Assembly: GCA_030831375.1 (NCBI GenBank)
Contig: JAURLF010000114.1
Location: 1-14,061 of the forward strand
Direction: 5' to 3'
DNA length: 14,061 nt
DNA from: Gaiellales bacterium
GTDB taxonomy: Bacteria; Actinomycetota; Thermoleophilia; Gaiellales; F1-60-MAGs149
Made by a program: the position numbers and the translations under genes. Under the pieces are notes generated by a model. That model made no database searches. It saw nothing but the letters and a program-made list of their open reading frames with translations, and was not told the DNA's origin. Every line of letters begins with the position of its first letter. The first letter of the stretch is position 1. Below are positions 1 to 7,700 of the stretch, piece after piece.

Positions 1-1
1 C

Positions 2-850
2 TACCAGCAGGCCAGAAAGGACCTCGAGCGGCTGCGCGACGACCTCGACGCGCGCGCCTACTGGCGACTGCCCGTCTGGAAGCGGGTCTCGATCGTCGCC
101 GCCGGCCCCGCCGCGAACGTCGCCGCGGCGCTCGTCTGCTTCGCGCTCTTCTTCTGGAGCGGCGTGCCGGTCGTCGACACGACCACGAAGGTGCAGTCCG
201 TGTCGGGCACGCCGGCGGCCACGGCCGGCCTCGAGCCCGGCGACGAGATCACCGCCGTCAACGGCATCGCCGTGCGCGGCGACTGGCAGGCGGTCGCGCG
301 CGAGGTGCAGGACGCCAAGGGCGGCCCCGTCACCCTCGAGGTGGTGCGCGACGGCGCGCCCGTCACGCTGATCCCGGTGCGGCCCGAGTCGGTCGACGGG
401 CGCTGGCTGCTCGGCTTCACGTTCCTGCAGCAGCCCGGCGGGGAGGAGCGCGAGAGCGCGCCGCAGGCCGTGGTCAGCGCGGCCACCTGGACCTGGGTGA
501 TCACGCGCGAGTCGATGGTCGGGCTGAAGAACATCGTCGCCACCTCGGATGGCCACGAGCAGGTCTCGTCGATCGTCGGGATCACCGCCGCCTCCGAGGA
601 GAGCGTGCGCTCCGGCTCGTTCCTGTGGACGCTCGGCGTGGTCTCGATGGCGCTCGCCATCTTCAACCTGCTGCCGTTCCTCCCCCTGGACGGCGGTCAT
701 ATCCTGATGGCGCTGATCGAGAAGCTGCGCCGCGGGCGCCCCGTCTCGCGCGTCATGATCGAGCGGGTCAGCATCGTGGGGATCGCCCTGATGCTGTTCC
801 TGTTCGCGATCGGGGTCAACAACGACATCAGCCGCTTCGGCGGCCCGTAG
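2..850 (+). CDS. rseP: RseP/Rip1-type site-2 intramembrane metalloprotease (M50), 5'-truncated
   Basis: The last 282 residues of a site-2 protease, which cleaves membrane-embedded substrates such as anti-sigma factors inside the lipid bilayer. The frame is open from base 2 and the gene begins left of the window, so the zinc-binding HExxH helix is not visible. Visible parts in order (numbered from the first visible codon) are a transmembrane segment at about 31-54 starting with GPAAN (35-39), a PDZ domain at about 57-135 with the GLEPGD..I..VNG signature, a hydrophobic segment at about 207-229 ending in NLLPFLPLDGGH, and a last membrane helix at about 257-272. The LDGGH motif (229-233) supplies the third zinc ligand, Asp230, in this family. 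A GTG at 164 is internal, because the GPAAN helix lies upstream in the same frame. The order rseP then ispG is familiar from actinobacteria, for example rip1-gcpE in Mycobacterium, usually preceded by dxr. Confidence 0.93.
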   Translation, partial: YQQARKDLERLRDDLDARAYWRLPVWKRVSIVAAGPAANVAAALVCFALFFWSGVPVVDTTTKVQSVSGTPAATAGLEPGDEITAVNGIAVRGDWQAVAREVQDAKGGPVTLEVVRDGAPVTLIPVRPESVDGRWLLGFTFLQQPGGEERESAPQAVVSAATWTWVITRESMVGLKNIVATSDGHEQVSSIVGITAASEESVRSGSFLWTLGVVSMALAIFNLLPFLPLDGGHILMALIEKLRRGRPVSRVMIERVSIVGIALMLFLFAIGVNNDISRFGGP

Positions 851-858
851 GGCAGGAG

Positions 859-864
859 TAGACT
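859..864 (+). promoter_or_regulatory. Putative -10 element of ispG (TAGACT), leaderless type
   Basis: TAGACT fits the actinobacterial TANNNT -10 consensus and ends 7 bases before the ispG ATG, which would put the transcription start at or next to the start codon. No convincing -35 hexamer is visible. An AGGAG Shine-Dalgarno match (854-858) directly abuts it upstream; that site would be present only in mRNA reading through from rseP. Inferred from position and from the same layout at five other genes here. Confidence 0.55.
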
Positions 865-871
865 TCCCCGA

Positions 872-1987
872 ATGGCCAGCGAACGCCAGATCCACGTGGG
901 CGGGATCCCGATCGGGGGCGGCGCCCCCGTCGTGGTGCAGTCGATGACGACGACGAAGACGCACGACGCGGCGGCGACGCTCGAGCAGATCGGCCGGCTC
1001 GCCGACGCCGGCGTCGACGTGGTGCGCGTCGCCGTGCCGGGCCTGCCGGACGTCGAGGCGCTGCCGGAGATCATCGCCGGAAGCCCCGTGCCGATCATCG
1101 CCGACATCCACTTCAACGCCTCGCTCGCCCTCAAGGCGATGGACGCGGGCGTGGCCAGCGTGCGCATCAACCCGGGCAACATCGGCGGGCCCGACAAGGT
1201 CCGCGAGGTCGTGCGCAAGGCGCAGGAGACGGGCACGCCGATGCGGATCGGCGCCAACTCGGGCTCCCTGCCCGAGCACCTGCGCTGGACCGCCACGGCC
1301 GATCCCGTCGGGGCGCTCGTCCAGGCCGCGATGGAGGAGGTCGAGATCCTCGAGGAGCTCGGCTTCCACGACTTCAAGATCTCCGTCAAGTCGTCGTCGG
1401 TGCCGGTCATGATCGGCGCGTACCGCAAGCTGTCCGAGCTCGTGCCGTACCCGCTGCACCTCGGCGTGACCGAGGCGGGCACGCTGGTCACGGGCGCCGT
1501 CAAGTCGGCGCTCGGCATCGGCACGCTGCTCGAGGAGGGGATCGGCGACACGATCCGCGTGTCGCTCTCGACCGACCCGGTCGAGGAGGTGCGCGTCGCG
1601 TTCGACATCCTGCGCGCGCTCGGCCTGCGGCACATGGGACCCGAGCTGATCGCCTGCCCCTCCTGCGGCCGCACGAACGTCGAGGTGCACGAGCTGGCCG
1701 GCGTCGTCGAGGATCGCCTGCGCGGCTACCGCGAGCACTTCGAGGTCGCCGTGATGGGCTGCGCCGTGAACGGGCCGGGCGAGGCGGGCGACGCCGACTT
1801 CGGCATCGCCGGCGGCCGCGACGCGGGCCACATCTACGCGCACGGCGAGGTGCTGCGGCGGGTGCCGCAGGAGCGCCTCGTCGACGAGCTGTTCAACGAG
1901 ATCGACGCCTGGATCGGCCAGGGCATGCCGCGCCCCGAGCGCGGCCGCCGCAAGCTCGGCCTGCCCGTCGTCGGAGGAGGCTCCTGA
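872..1987 (+). CDS. ispG: 4-hydroxy-3-methylbut-2-enyl diphosphate synthase (flavodoxin/ferredoxin-dependent)
   Basis: Penultimate step of the MEP isoprenoid pathway: reductive ring opening of 2-C-methylerythritol 2,4-cyclodiphosphate to HMBPP by a cytosolic [4Fe-4S] enzyme. The 371-residue length is normal for the two-domain bacterial form. The N-terminal TIM barrel (about 1-255) carries VQSMT (22-26), ADIHF (77-81) and RINPGN (98-103). The C-terminal cluster domain has ligands Cys262, Cys265 and Cys297 and Glu304, in CPSCGR and MGCAVNGPGE, with the family spacing C-x2-C-x31-C-x6-E. The ATG at 872 is chosen because the N-terminus aligns with the family and it has both an upstream AGGAG and a TAGACT -10 element. 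It follows rseP after 21 bases and overlaps the next start codon by one base (TGATG). Nothing is missing or unusual. Confidence 0.97.
   Translation: MASERQIHVGGIPIGGGAPVVVQSMTTTKTHDAAATLEQIGRLADAGVDVVRVAVPGLPDVEALPEIIAGSPVPIIADIHFNASLALKAMDAGVASVRINPGNIGGPDKVREVVRKAQETGTPMRIGANSGSLPEHLRWTATADPVGALVQAAMEEVEILEELGFHDFKISVKSSSVPVMIGAYRKLSELVPYPLHLGVTEAGTLVTGAVKSALGIGTLLEEGIGDTIRVSLSTDPVEEVRVAFDILRALGLRHMGPELIACPSCGRTNVEVHELAGVVEDRLRGYREHFEVAVMGCAVNGPGEAGDADFGIAGGRDAGHIYAHGEVLRRVPQERLVDELFNEIDAWIGQGMPRPERGRRKLGLPVVGGGS
1973..1980 (+). promoter_or_regulatory. Strong Shine-Dalgarno site for the 60-residue protein
   Basis: GGAGGAGG ends 6 bases before the ATG at 1987. It is the best ribosome binding site in the window and lies inside the last codons of ispG. 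It fixes the start of the small membrane protein and suggests that protein is translated efficiently from the ispG mRNA. Confidence 0.75.
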
Positions 1988-2169
1988 TGGGCGAGGGCGA
2001 CCAGAAGGCGATCATCATCGCCGCCGCCGTGGCGGTCGGCACCGGGCTGTTCGTCGCGTCGAAGACGGTGCGCGTGCTGGCGATCGCCGGCGCCGCCGCC
2101 TACGGGGCATACCGCCTCAAGGGCGGCCGCGACCCGTGGGTCGACGTGCAGCCGCCGCGCGCGCGGTGA
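1987..2169 (+). CDS. Small predicted membrane protein (60 residues), function unknown
   Basis: I do not recognise a family. The protein has a short charged N-terminus (MGEGDQK), a hydrophobic Ala/Ile/Val-rich segment at about 8-25, a short SKT turn, a second hydrophobic segment at about 28-43, and a basic tail (RLKGGRD...PPRAR). This suggests a two-helix membrane hairpin with the tail on the cytoplasmic side. The reading frame looks real: the ATG has a near-perfect GGAGGAGG ribosome binding site 6 bases upstream, overlaps the ispG stop by one base, and its own stop overlaps the GTG of the downstream peptidase by four bases. It lies between an isoprenoid enzyme and a peptidase and is surely co-transcribed with both. 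A membrane role is inferred from composition only. Confidence 0.7.
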   Translation: MGEGDQKAIIIAAAVAVGTGLFVASKTVRVLAIAGAAAYGAYRLKGGRDPWVDVQPPRAR

Positions 2170-3725
2170 GCGCGCTCGACGCGGCCGAGGCGCGCCTCGC
2201 CGTCCTCGAGCGCGACGCGAACCTCGCCTGGTGGGCGATGGCGTGCGACGCGACGGACGCCCACTCCGACGCCGCGGAGGCGGCGAGCGCGGCCCTCGAG
2301 CACGCCCTCGCCGATCCGGCGCTCGCGGACGCCGCGGTGCCCGCGGACGACACGCCGCTCGAGGCGCGACGCGCGGAGGTGCTGCGGCTGATGACGGCGG
2401 GCCGGCGCCGCCCGCCCGCCCTGATCGACCGGATCGTGCGCCTCGAGACCGAGCTGATGGGCATCCACTCGCGCTACCGCGCGGCGGACGGCGACCGCGA
2501 GCTCGACGCGGCCGCCGTCGACCGCGTTCTGCAGACGAGCACGGACCTCGCCGAGCGCGAGCGCGTCTGGACGAGCGCGCGCGGGGTGGGGGCGGAGGCC
2601 GCCGGGCCCCTGCGCGAGCTCGTGCGACTGCGCAACGAGGCGGCTCGCGCGCTCGGCCATCGCGACCACTACGCGATGAGCCTCGCCCTCGACGAGCTCG
2701 ACGAGGACCGCCTGTACGCGCTCCTCGACGACCTCGAGGCGCGCCTCGAGCCGGCGTGGGCCGACGAGCGCGGCCGCATTGCCGCCGAGCGTCGCGCGGC
2801 GCTCGGCCTGCCGGGGGACGCGCCGCTTCGGCCCTGGCACCTCGTCGACCAGTTCGGGCAGGAGCCGCCGAGCGTCGGCCCGGATCCGCTCGAGCCGGTG
2901 ATCGGCGACGTGGACGCGCTCGCCGCGGCCTGCGCCTATTTCGCCGACCTCGGCCAGCCGCTGGAGGGCGTCGTCGCCCGCTCGGACGTCGCGTCGAGGC
3001 CCGGCAAGGACCAGCACGCCTTCATGATGCACGTCGACCGCAGAGGCGACGTGCGCACGCTGCTCAACCTCGCGCCGACGGTGCGCTGGCTGGAGACGAC
3101 GCTGCACGAGCTCGGGCATGCGGCCTACGAGGTCGCGCTCGACCCGGGGCTGCCGTGGCTTCTGCGCGACCCCGCGCACACGCTGGTGACGGAGGCGATC
3201 GCGATGCTGCACGGCCGGCGCGGGCGCGACGCCGCCTTCCTCGAGCGCTACGCCGGGGTCGCGCCCGACGCGGCGCGCGACCCGGCGAACGCCGCGACCC
3301 TGCGCCGCGGCCTGCTCGTCCTCGCCGCGTGGGTGCCCGTGATGGTGCGCTTCGAGCGCGCCCTCTACGCCGATCCCGACCAGGACCTCGACGGCATCTG
3401 GTGGGGCCTCGTCGAGCGCCACCAGGGCATCAGCCGCCCGCCCGCGCCGCCACGCGACGCCTGGGCCTCGAAGATCCACCTCGCCGTCGCGCCCGTCTAC
3501 TACCAGAACTACCTGCTCGGCGAGGTCCTCGCCTCGCAGATCCAGGCCTGGACGGCGCACGAGACGGGGGCCGCCTCGCCCGCGGAGGACCCGGGCCGGG
3601 TCGGGCCCCTGATCGCCGAGCGGCTGCTCCGGCCCGGGGCGTCGGTGCGCTGGGACCGGCTCGTCGAGCAGGCGACCGGGGTCCCGCTCGCGGTCGACGC
3701 GTTCGTGCGCGACGCCGCGGGCTGA
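2166..3725 (+). CDS. M2-family (ACE-like) zinc metallopeptidase
   Basis: A gluzincin peptidase, probably a peptidyl-dipeptidase or oligopeptidase. The zinc motif HELGH is at 314-318 and the third ligand is Glu343 in TEAIAM, a spacing close to that of ACE/M2 enzymes. Other M2-like segments are the helical N-terminus (LDAAEARL...WWAM), LVRLRNEAARALGH near 155-170, LLRDPAHTLVTEAI, and the C-terminal WWGLVERHQG and IHLAVAPVYYQNY, where His438 and Tyr445/446/449 fall where ACE places substrate-binding His and Tyr residues. No signal peptide or membrane helix is visible, so it is probably cytosolic, unlike animal ACE. The GTG at 2166 overlaps the upstream stop (GTGA), giving 519 residues; an in-frame GTG at 2136 is less likely because it would overlap the upstream gene by 34 bases. 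M3 oligopeptidases share the fold and are the alternative. Substrate unknown. Confidence 0.8.
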   Translation: MSALDAAEARLAVLERDANLAWWAMACDATDAHSDAAEAASAALEHALADPALADAAVPADDTPLEARRAEVLRLMTAGRRRPPALIDRIVRLETELMGIHSRYRAADGDRELDAAAVDRVLQTSTDLAERERVWTSARGVGAEAAGPLRELVRLRNEAARALGHRDHYAMSLALDELDEDRLYALLDDLEARLEPAWADERGRIAAERRAALGLPGDAPLRPWHLVDQFGQEPPSVGPDPLEPVIGDVDALAAACAYFADLGQPLEGVVARSDVASRPGKDQHAFMMHVDRRGDVRTLLNLAPTVRWLETTLHELGHAAYEVALDPGLPWLLRDPAHTLVTEAIAMLHGRRGRDAAFLERYAGVAPDAARDPANAATLRRGLLVLAAWVPVMVRFERALYADPDQDLDGIWWGLVERHQGISRPPAPPRDAWASKIHLAVAPVYYQNYLLGEVLASQIQAWTAHETGAASPAEDPGRVGPLIAERLLRPGASVRWDRLVEQATGVPLAVDAFVRDAAG

Positions 3726-3741
3726 GCGCGCGCCGGCGGCC

Positions 3742-4152
3742 TCAGACGCGGGACAGCGCGTCGAGGCGCTCGAAGAAGAGCGCCCAGCCGGCCGTCGCCT
3801 GCTCGTACTCCTCGTCCGTCAGGCCGCCGCCCTCCTGCCGGAACTCCTGCTCCGTGCCCGCGCCGTGCGGCGCGAGCAGGACGGTGCACGTCTCCTCGCC
3901 GGGCTCGCCGTCGGCGGACAGCGTGAAGACGAGCCGTGACGGCGCCTCGACCTCGAGGTAGCGGCCGCTGAAGCCGTAGCGGTTGCCGTCGGGCGCGAGC
4001 ATCCGCAGGTCCCAGGCACCGCCGGGGACCGCGTCCTGCGTCGCCTCGACCTCGCTGCCGGGCGCGCCGAACCAGTCGCCGAGGCGCGCCGTCCACGCCG
4101 TCCAGACCGCCTCCGGCGGCGCGGCGAACGCGCGGGTCAGGTGGATGGGCAC
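3742..4152 (-). CDS. AHSA1/SRPBCC (START-like) domain protein
   Basis: A 136-residue single-domain protein of the Aha1-like branch of the START/Bet v 1 superfamily, whose members form a helix-grip fold with a hydrophobic ligand cavity. Family marks are the N-terminal LTRAFAAPPEAVWTAWT, the WDLRM...GNRYGFSGRYLEVEAPSRLVFT core, and the closing GWALFFERLDAL helix at about 121-132. No catalytic residues can be assigned; such proteins are mostly annotated only by fold. It starts at GTG 4152, four bases after the stop of argA, so the two probably share a transcript, with only a weak GGAG upstream. It converges on the M2 peptidase with 16 bases between stop codons. Binding partner and role unknown. 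Confidence 0.85.
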   Translation of the reverse strand: MPIHLTRAFAAPPEAVWTAWTARLGDWFGAPGSEVEATQDAVPGGAWDLRMLAPDGNRYGFSGRYLEVEAPSRLVFTLSADGEPGEETCTVLLAPHGAGTEQEFRQEGGGLTDEEYEQATAGWALFFERLDALSRV

Positions 4153-4156
4153 CCGC

Positions 4157-4657
4157 TCAGAGCTCCAGCAGCATGCGCGCGTTGCCGAGGGTGTTCGGCT
4201 TCACGTACTCGAGGTCCAGGAACTCGGCCACGCCGCGGTCGTAGGAGCGGCGCATCTCCGCGTACACCTCGGGCGTGACCGGCGTGCCCTCGATCTCGCG
4301 GAAGCCGTGGCGCGCGAAGAACGACGTCTCGAAGGTGAGCACGAAGACGCGCCCGATGCCGAGGTCGCGGCCGTGCGCGATCAGCCGCTCGACGAGCATC
4401 CCGCCGATGCCGCGGCCCTTGAGGGCCTGGTCGACGGCGACGGTGCGGATCTCGCCGAGGTCTTCCCAGAGGACGTGCAGCGCGCCGCAGCCGACGACGC
4501 GGCCGTCCGCCTCCGCGACCCAGAACTCCTGCACGTCCTCGTACAGGGTGACGGTCTCCTTCTCGAGCAGCACGCGGCCCGCGTACTGGTCGACGAGGCC
4601 GCGGATGGCGGCCACGTCTCGGGTCGTCGCGCGGCGGATCAGGACGTCGTCGGGCAC
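4157..4657 (-). CDS. argA: Amino-acid N-acetyltransferase (short ArgA type, N-acetylglutamate synthase)
   Basis: A GNAT-fold enzyme that acetylates glutamate with acetyl-CoA, the first step of arginine biosynthesis. At 166 residues it is the stand-alone actinobacterial form (as in Mycobacterium tuberculosis Rv2747), without the amino-acid-kinase domain of E. coli ArgA. Signature stretches, recalled from that family, are LLEKETVTLYEDVQEFWVAE (31-50), VGCGALHVLWEDLGEIRTVAV (55-75), the acetyl-CoA loop GRGIGG (81-86), VFVLTFETSFFARHGF (104-119) and the C-terminal FLDLEYVKPNTLGNARMLL. I chose GTG 4657 because the family N-terminus begins just there and a TACCCT -10 element sits 7 bases upstream; upstream in-frame codons run into dnaE. 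It is divergent from dnaE and likely co-transcribed with the AHSA1 gene. No other arg gene is nearby. Confidence 0.9.
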   Translation of the reverse strand: MPDDVLIRRATTRDVAAIRGLVDQYAGRVLLEKETVTLYEDVQEFWVAEADGRVVGCGALHVLWEDLGEIRTVAVDQALKGRGIGGMLVERLIAHGRDLGIGRVFVLTFETSFFARHGFREIEGTPVTPEVYAEMRRSYDRGVAEFLDLEYVKPNTLGNARMLLEL

Positions 4658-4664
4658 GGCCGGG

Positions 4665-4670
4665 AGGGTA
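4665..4670 (-). promoter_or_regulatory. Putative -10 element of argA (TACCCT on the minus strand)
   Basis: Read on the minus strand, TACCCT is followed by 7 bases and then the argA GTG. This fits a TANNNT -10 element driving a leaderless argA-AHSA1 transcript. No -35 match is evident. It lies back to back with the dnaE -10 element in the 73-base divergent gap. Confidence 0.5.
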
Positions 4671-4715
4671 TCGGAGGCCCGCGGGCGCGGGATCCGCACC
4701 CGGAGCCCCGGCCGG

Positions 4716-4721
4716 TAGGAT
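4716..4721 (+). promoter_or_regulatory. Putative -10 element of dnaE (TAGGAT)
   Basis: TAGGAT ends 9 bases before the dnaE GTG at 4731, the same layout as at the other gene heads here. The AGGA inside it (4717-4720) could instead be read as a weak Shine-Dalgarno site with a 10-base spacer, so the two readings compete. Confidence 0.5.
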
Positions 4722-4730
4722 CTCTTCCCC

Positions 4731-7700
4731 GTGCCCGCCGGTTTCGTCCACCTCCACTGCCACTCGGAGTACTCGATCCTGGACGGCGCCTGCCGCATCG
4801 GCGACCTCGTCGACCGCGCCGTCGAGCTCGAGCTGCCCGCCGTCACGGTCACCGACCACGGCTCGATGGCGGGCGCCGTCGAGCTCTACCGCACGGCCGA
4901 CCGGGCGGGGATCCGGCCGATCGTCGGCTGCGAGGTGTACGTGGTCGAGGACCGCCGCGCGAAGGAGCCGCCGGGCCGCCGCGACTGGGCGCACCTGACG
5001 CTGCTCGCCGAGGACCTCGAGGGGTACCACAACCTCGTGCGCCTCGTCACCCTCGGCTACCTCGAGGGCTACCACTACAAGCCGCGCGTCGACCTCGAGC
5101 TGCTCGCCCGGCACGCCAAGGGGGTGATCGCCCTGTCCGGCTGCCTGGCGAGCCGCGTCAACCAGGCGATCCTCAACGGCGACGAGGCGCAGGCCCGCGC
5201 CGAGCTCGACCTGCTCGTGCAGATCTACGGGTCCGACGGCGTCTACGTCGAGATCCAGGACGCGGGCCTCGACGAGCACAAGACGGTCAACCCCGTGCTG
5301 CTCCGGCTGGCCGACGAGATGGGCCTGCCGACGGTCGGCACCGGCGACGTGCACTACCTGCGCGCCGAGGACGCCGACCCGCACGAGGTGCTGCTCTGCA
5401 TCCAGACCGGCGACGTGCTGGCCAACGACAAGCGCTTCCGCTTCCCGAACAAGGAGTTCTTCCTCAAGACGCCCGAGGAGATGCGGCGCGCCTTCGAGCC
5501 GTACGGGCGCGACCTCATGTCGCCGACCCTCGAGATCGCGGAGCGCTGCGACCTCCGGCTCGAGCTCGGCGAGATCCGTCTGCCGCGCTACGACGTGCCC
5601 GGCGGCGAGGACTCGTTCGCGTACCTGACGCGCCTGTGCGAGGAGGGCCTCGTGCGCCGCTACGGCAACGCCGACGAGGCGCTGCGCGCCCGGCTGCGCT
5701 TCGAGCTCGAGACGATCCGCGAGATGGGCTTCGCCGACTACTTCCTGATCGTCTGGGACTTCGTCGGCTTCGCGAAGCGCGAGGGCGTCGGCGTCGGCCC
5801 GGGCCGCGGCTCCGCCGCCGGCTCGCTCGTCGCCTACTGCCTCGAGATCACCGACGTCGACCCGATCCGCTACGACCTGCTCTTCGAGCGCTTCCTCAAC
5901 CCGGGCCGCAAGTCGATGCCGGACATCGACATCGACTTCTCCGTGCACGGCCGCGAGCGCGTGATGAACTACGTCGTCGAGAAGTACGGGCGCGACCGCG
6001 TCGCGCAGATCATCACCTTCGGCAAGCTCGCCGCGAAGCAGGCGACGCGCGACACGGGCCGCGTGCTCGGGCTGCCGTACGGCACCGTCGACCGCATCGC
6101 GAAGGGCATCCCGGACGGCGTCAAGGTCGGCTTCGACGAGTCGCTCAAGCCGGGCCAGGAGCTGCGCGCGATGTACGACGACCCGGCGCCGATCGGGCGC
6201 ACGGACGACGGGCGCGAGGTGACGGCGAAGCAGCTGATCGACATGGCGCGCCCGCTCGAGGGCCTCGTGCGGCAGGACTCGATCCACGCCGCGGCCGTCG
6301 TGATCGGCGACCGCCCGCTCGTCGAGTACCTGCCGCTGCAGCGCAAGGGCGCCGAGTCCGAGCTCGTCACCCAGTACGCGATGGGGGACGTCGAGGCGCT
6401 CGGCCTGCTCAAGATGGACTTCCTCGGGCTGCGCAACCTCGACGTCATCGACGAGTGCGTGCGCCTCGTCGAGGAGGTGACGGGGACGCGGCTCGACATG
6501 GCCGAGCTGCCGCTCGACGACGAGGCGACGTACGCGATGCTGCGCAAGGGCGACGCGACGGGCGTCTTCCAGTTCGAGTCGACGGGCATGCGCGACGCGC
6601 TGCGGCAGGTCAAGCCGACGCGCTTCGAGGACCTCGTCGCGCTCGTCGCCCTGTACCGGCCCGGCCCGATGGCGAACATCCCCACGTACGCGCGCCGCAA
6701 GAACGGCCAGGAGGCCGTCGCGTACGCGGACCCGCGGCTCGAGCCGATCCTCGAGGCGACGATGGGCGTTTACATCTACCAGGAGCAGGCGATGCAGATC
6801 GCCAAGGACCTGGGCGGCTTCTCGCCCGCCGAGGCGGACGACCTGCGCAAGGCGATCGGCAAGAAGGACGCCGCGAAGATGGAGTCCCTGAAGGGGCCGT
6901 TCCTCGAGGGCTGCCGCGCGAACGGGGTGGACGAGAAGGTCGCGCGCGACCTCTGGGACGAGAACGAGCGCTCCGCCGAGTACTCGTTCAACAAGTCGCA
7001 CGCCGCCTGCTACGCCCTGATCTCGTACCGCACCGCGTACCTGAAGGCGAACCACCCGGCCGAGTACATGGCGGCGCTGATCTCGTCCGTGATGGACACG
7101 AAGGACAAGGTGCCGTTCTACGTGCAGGAGTGCGACGCGATGGGGCTCGAGGTGCTGCCGCCGGACGTGAACTCGTCGCAGCGCGACTTCGCCGTCGTCG
7201 AGGGCCGCATCCGCTTCGGCCTCAGCGCCGTCAAGAACGTCGGCGAGAACGCCGTCCGCGCGATCATCGACGCGCGGGAGGAGGGCGGGCCGTTTTCGAG
7301 CGTCTGGGACGTCGCCGAGCGCGTCGACGCGCAGCACGTCTCGAGCCGCGTCCTGGAGAGCCTGATCCGGGCGGGCGCGCTCGACTCCACGGGCGACCCG
7401 CGCCGCGGGATGCTGCTCGTGCTCGACCAGGCCGTGCAGTCGGGGCGCAAGAGCCAGGCCGACCGGCACGCCGGCCAGACGAACCTCTTCGAGGGCCTCG
7501 AGGGCGACCAGGGCGGGCTCGGCTCGGGCTCGCACCCGCCGGTGCCGGAGGGCGAGTTCGACCAGAAGGAGCTCCTCGCGGGCGAGCGCGAGACGCTCGG
7601 GCTGTTCGTCTCCAGCCACCCCCTCGCGGACATCGCGGACCAGCTGCGGCGCAAGGTCGACGTGCCGATCCGCGAGCTCGAGAACCGCCGCGAGGGCGAG

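Noticed and set aside
3722..3745. Inverted repeat CTGAG...CTCAG spanning the convergent stop codons of the M2 peptidase and the AHSA1 gene, a possible bidirectional terminator
   Set aside because: TGA and its reverse complement TCA pair by definition at convergent stops, so only the flanking C and G are extra. The stem is 5 bp with a 14-base loop and no T-run follows on either strand.
4677..4715. Short palindromes GCCCGCGGGC (4677-4686) and CCGGCCGG (4708-4715) in the argA-dnaE divergent gap, possible operators
   Set aside because: All-G/C palindromes of 8-10 bases are expected by chance at this base composition, and no repeat of either was noticed at another promoter.
4658..4852. N-terminal extension of argA into dnaE using upstream in-frame codons
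   Set aside because: The extension would be antisense to the dnaE PHP coding region, has no resemblance to the ArgA family, and would remove the TACCCT promoter; GTG 4657 fits family length and spacing.
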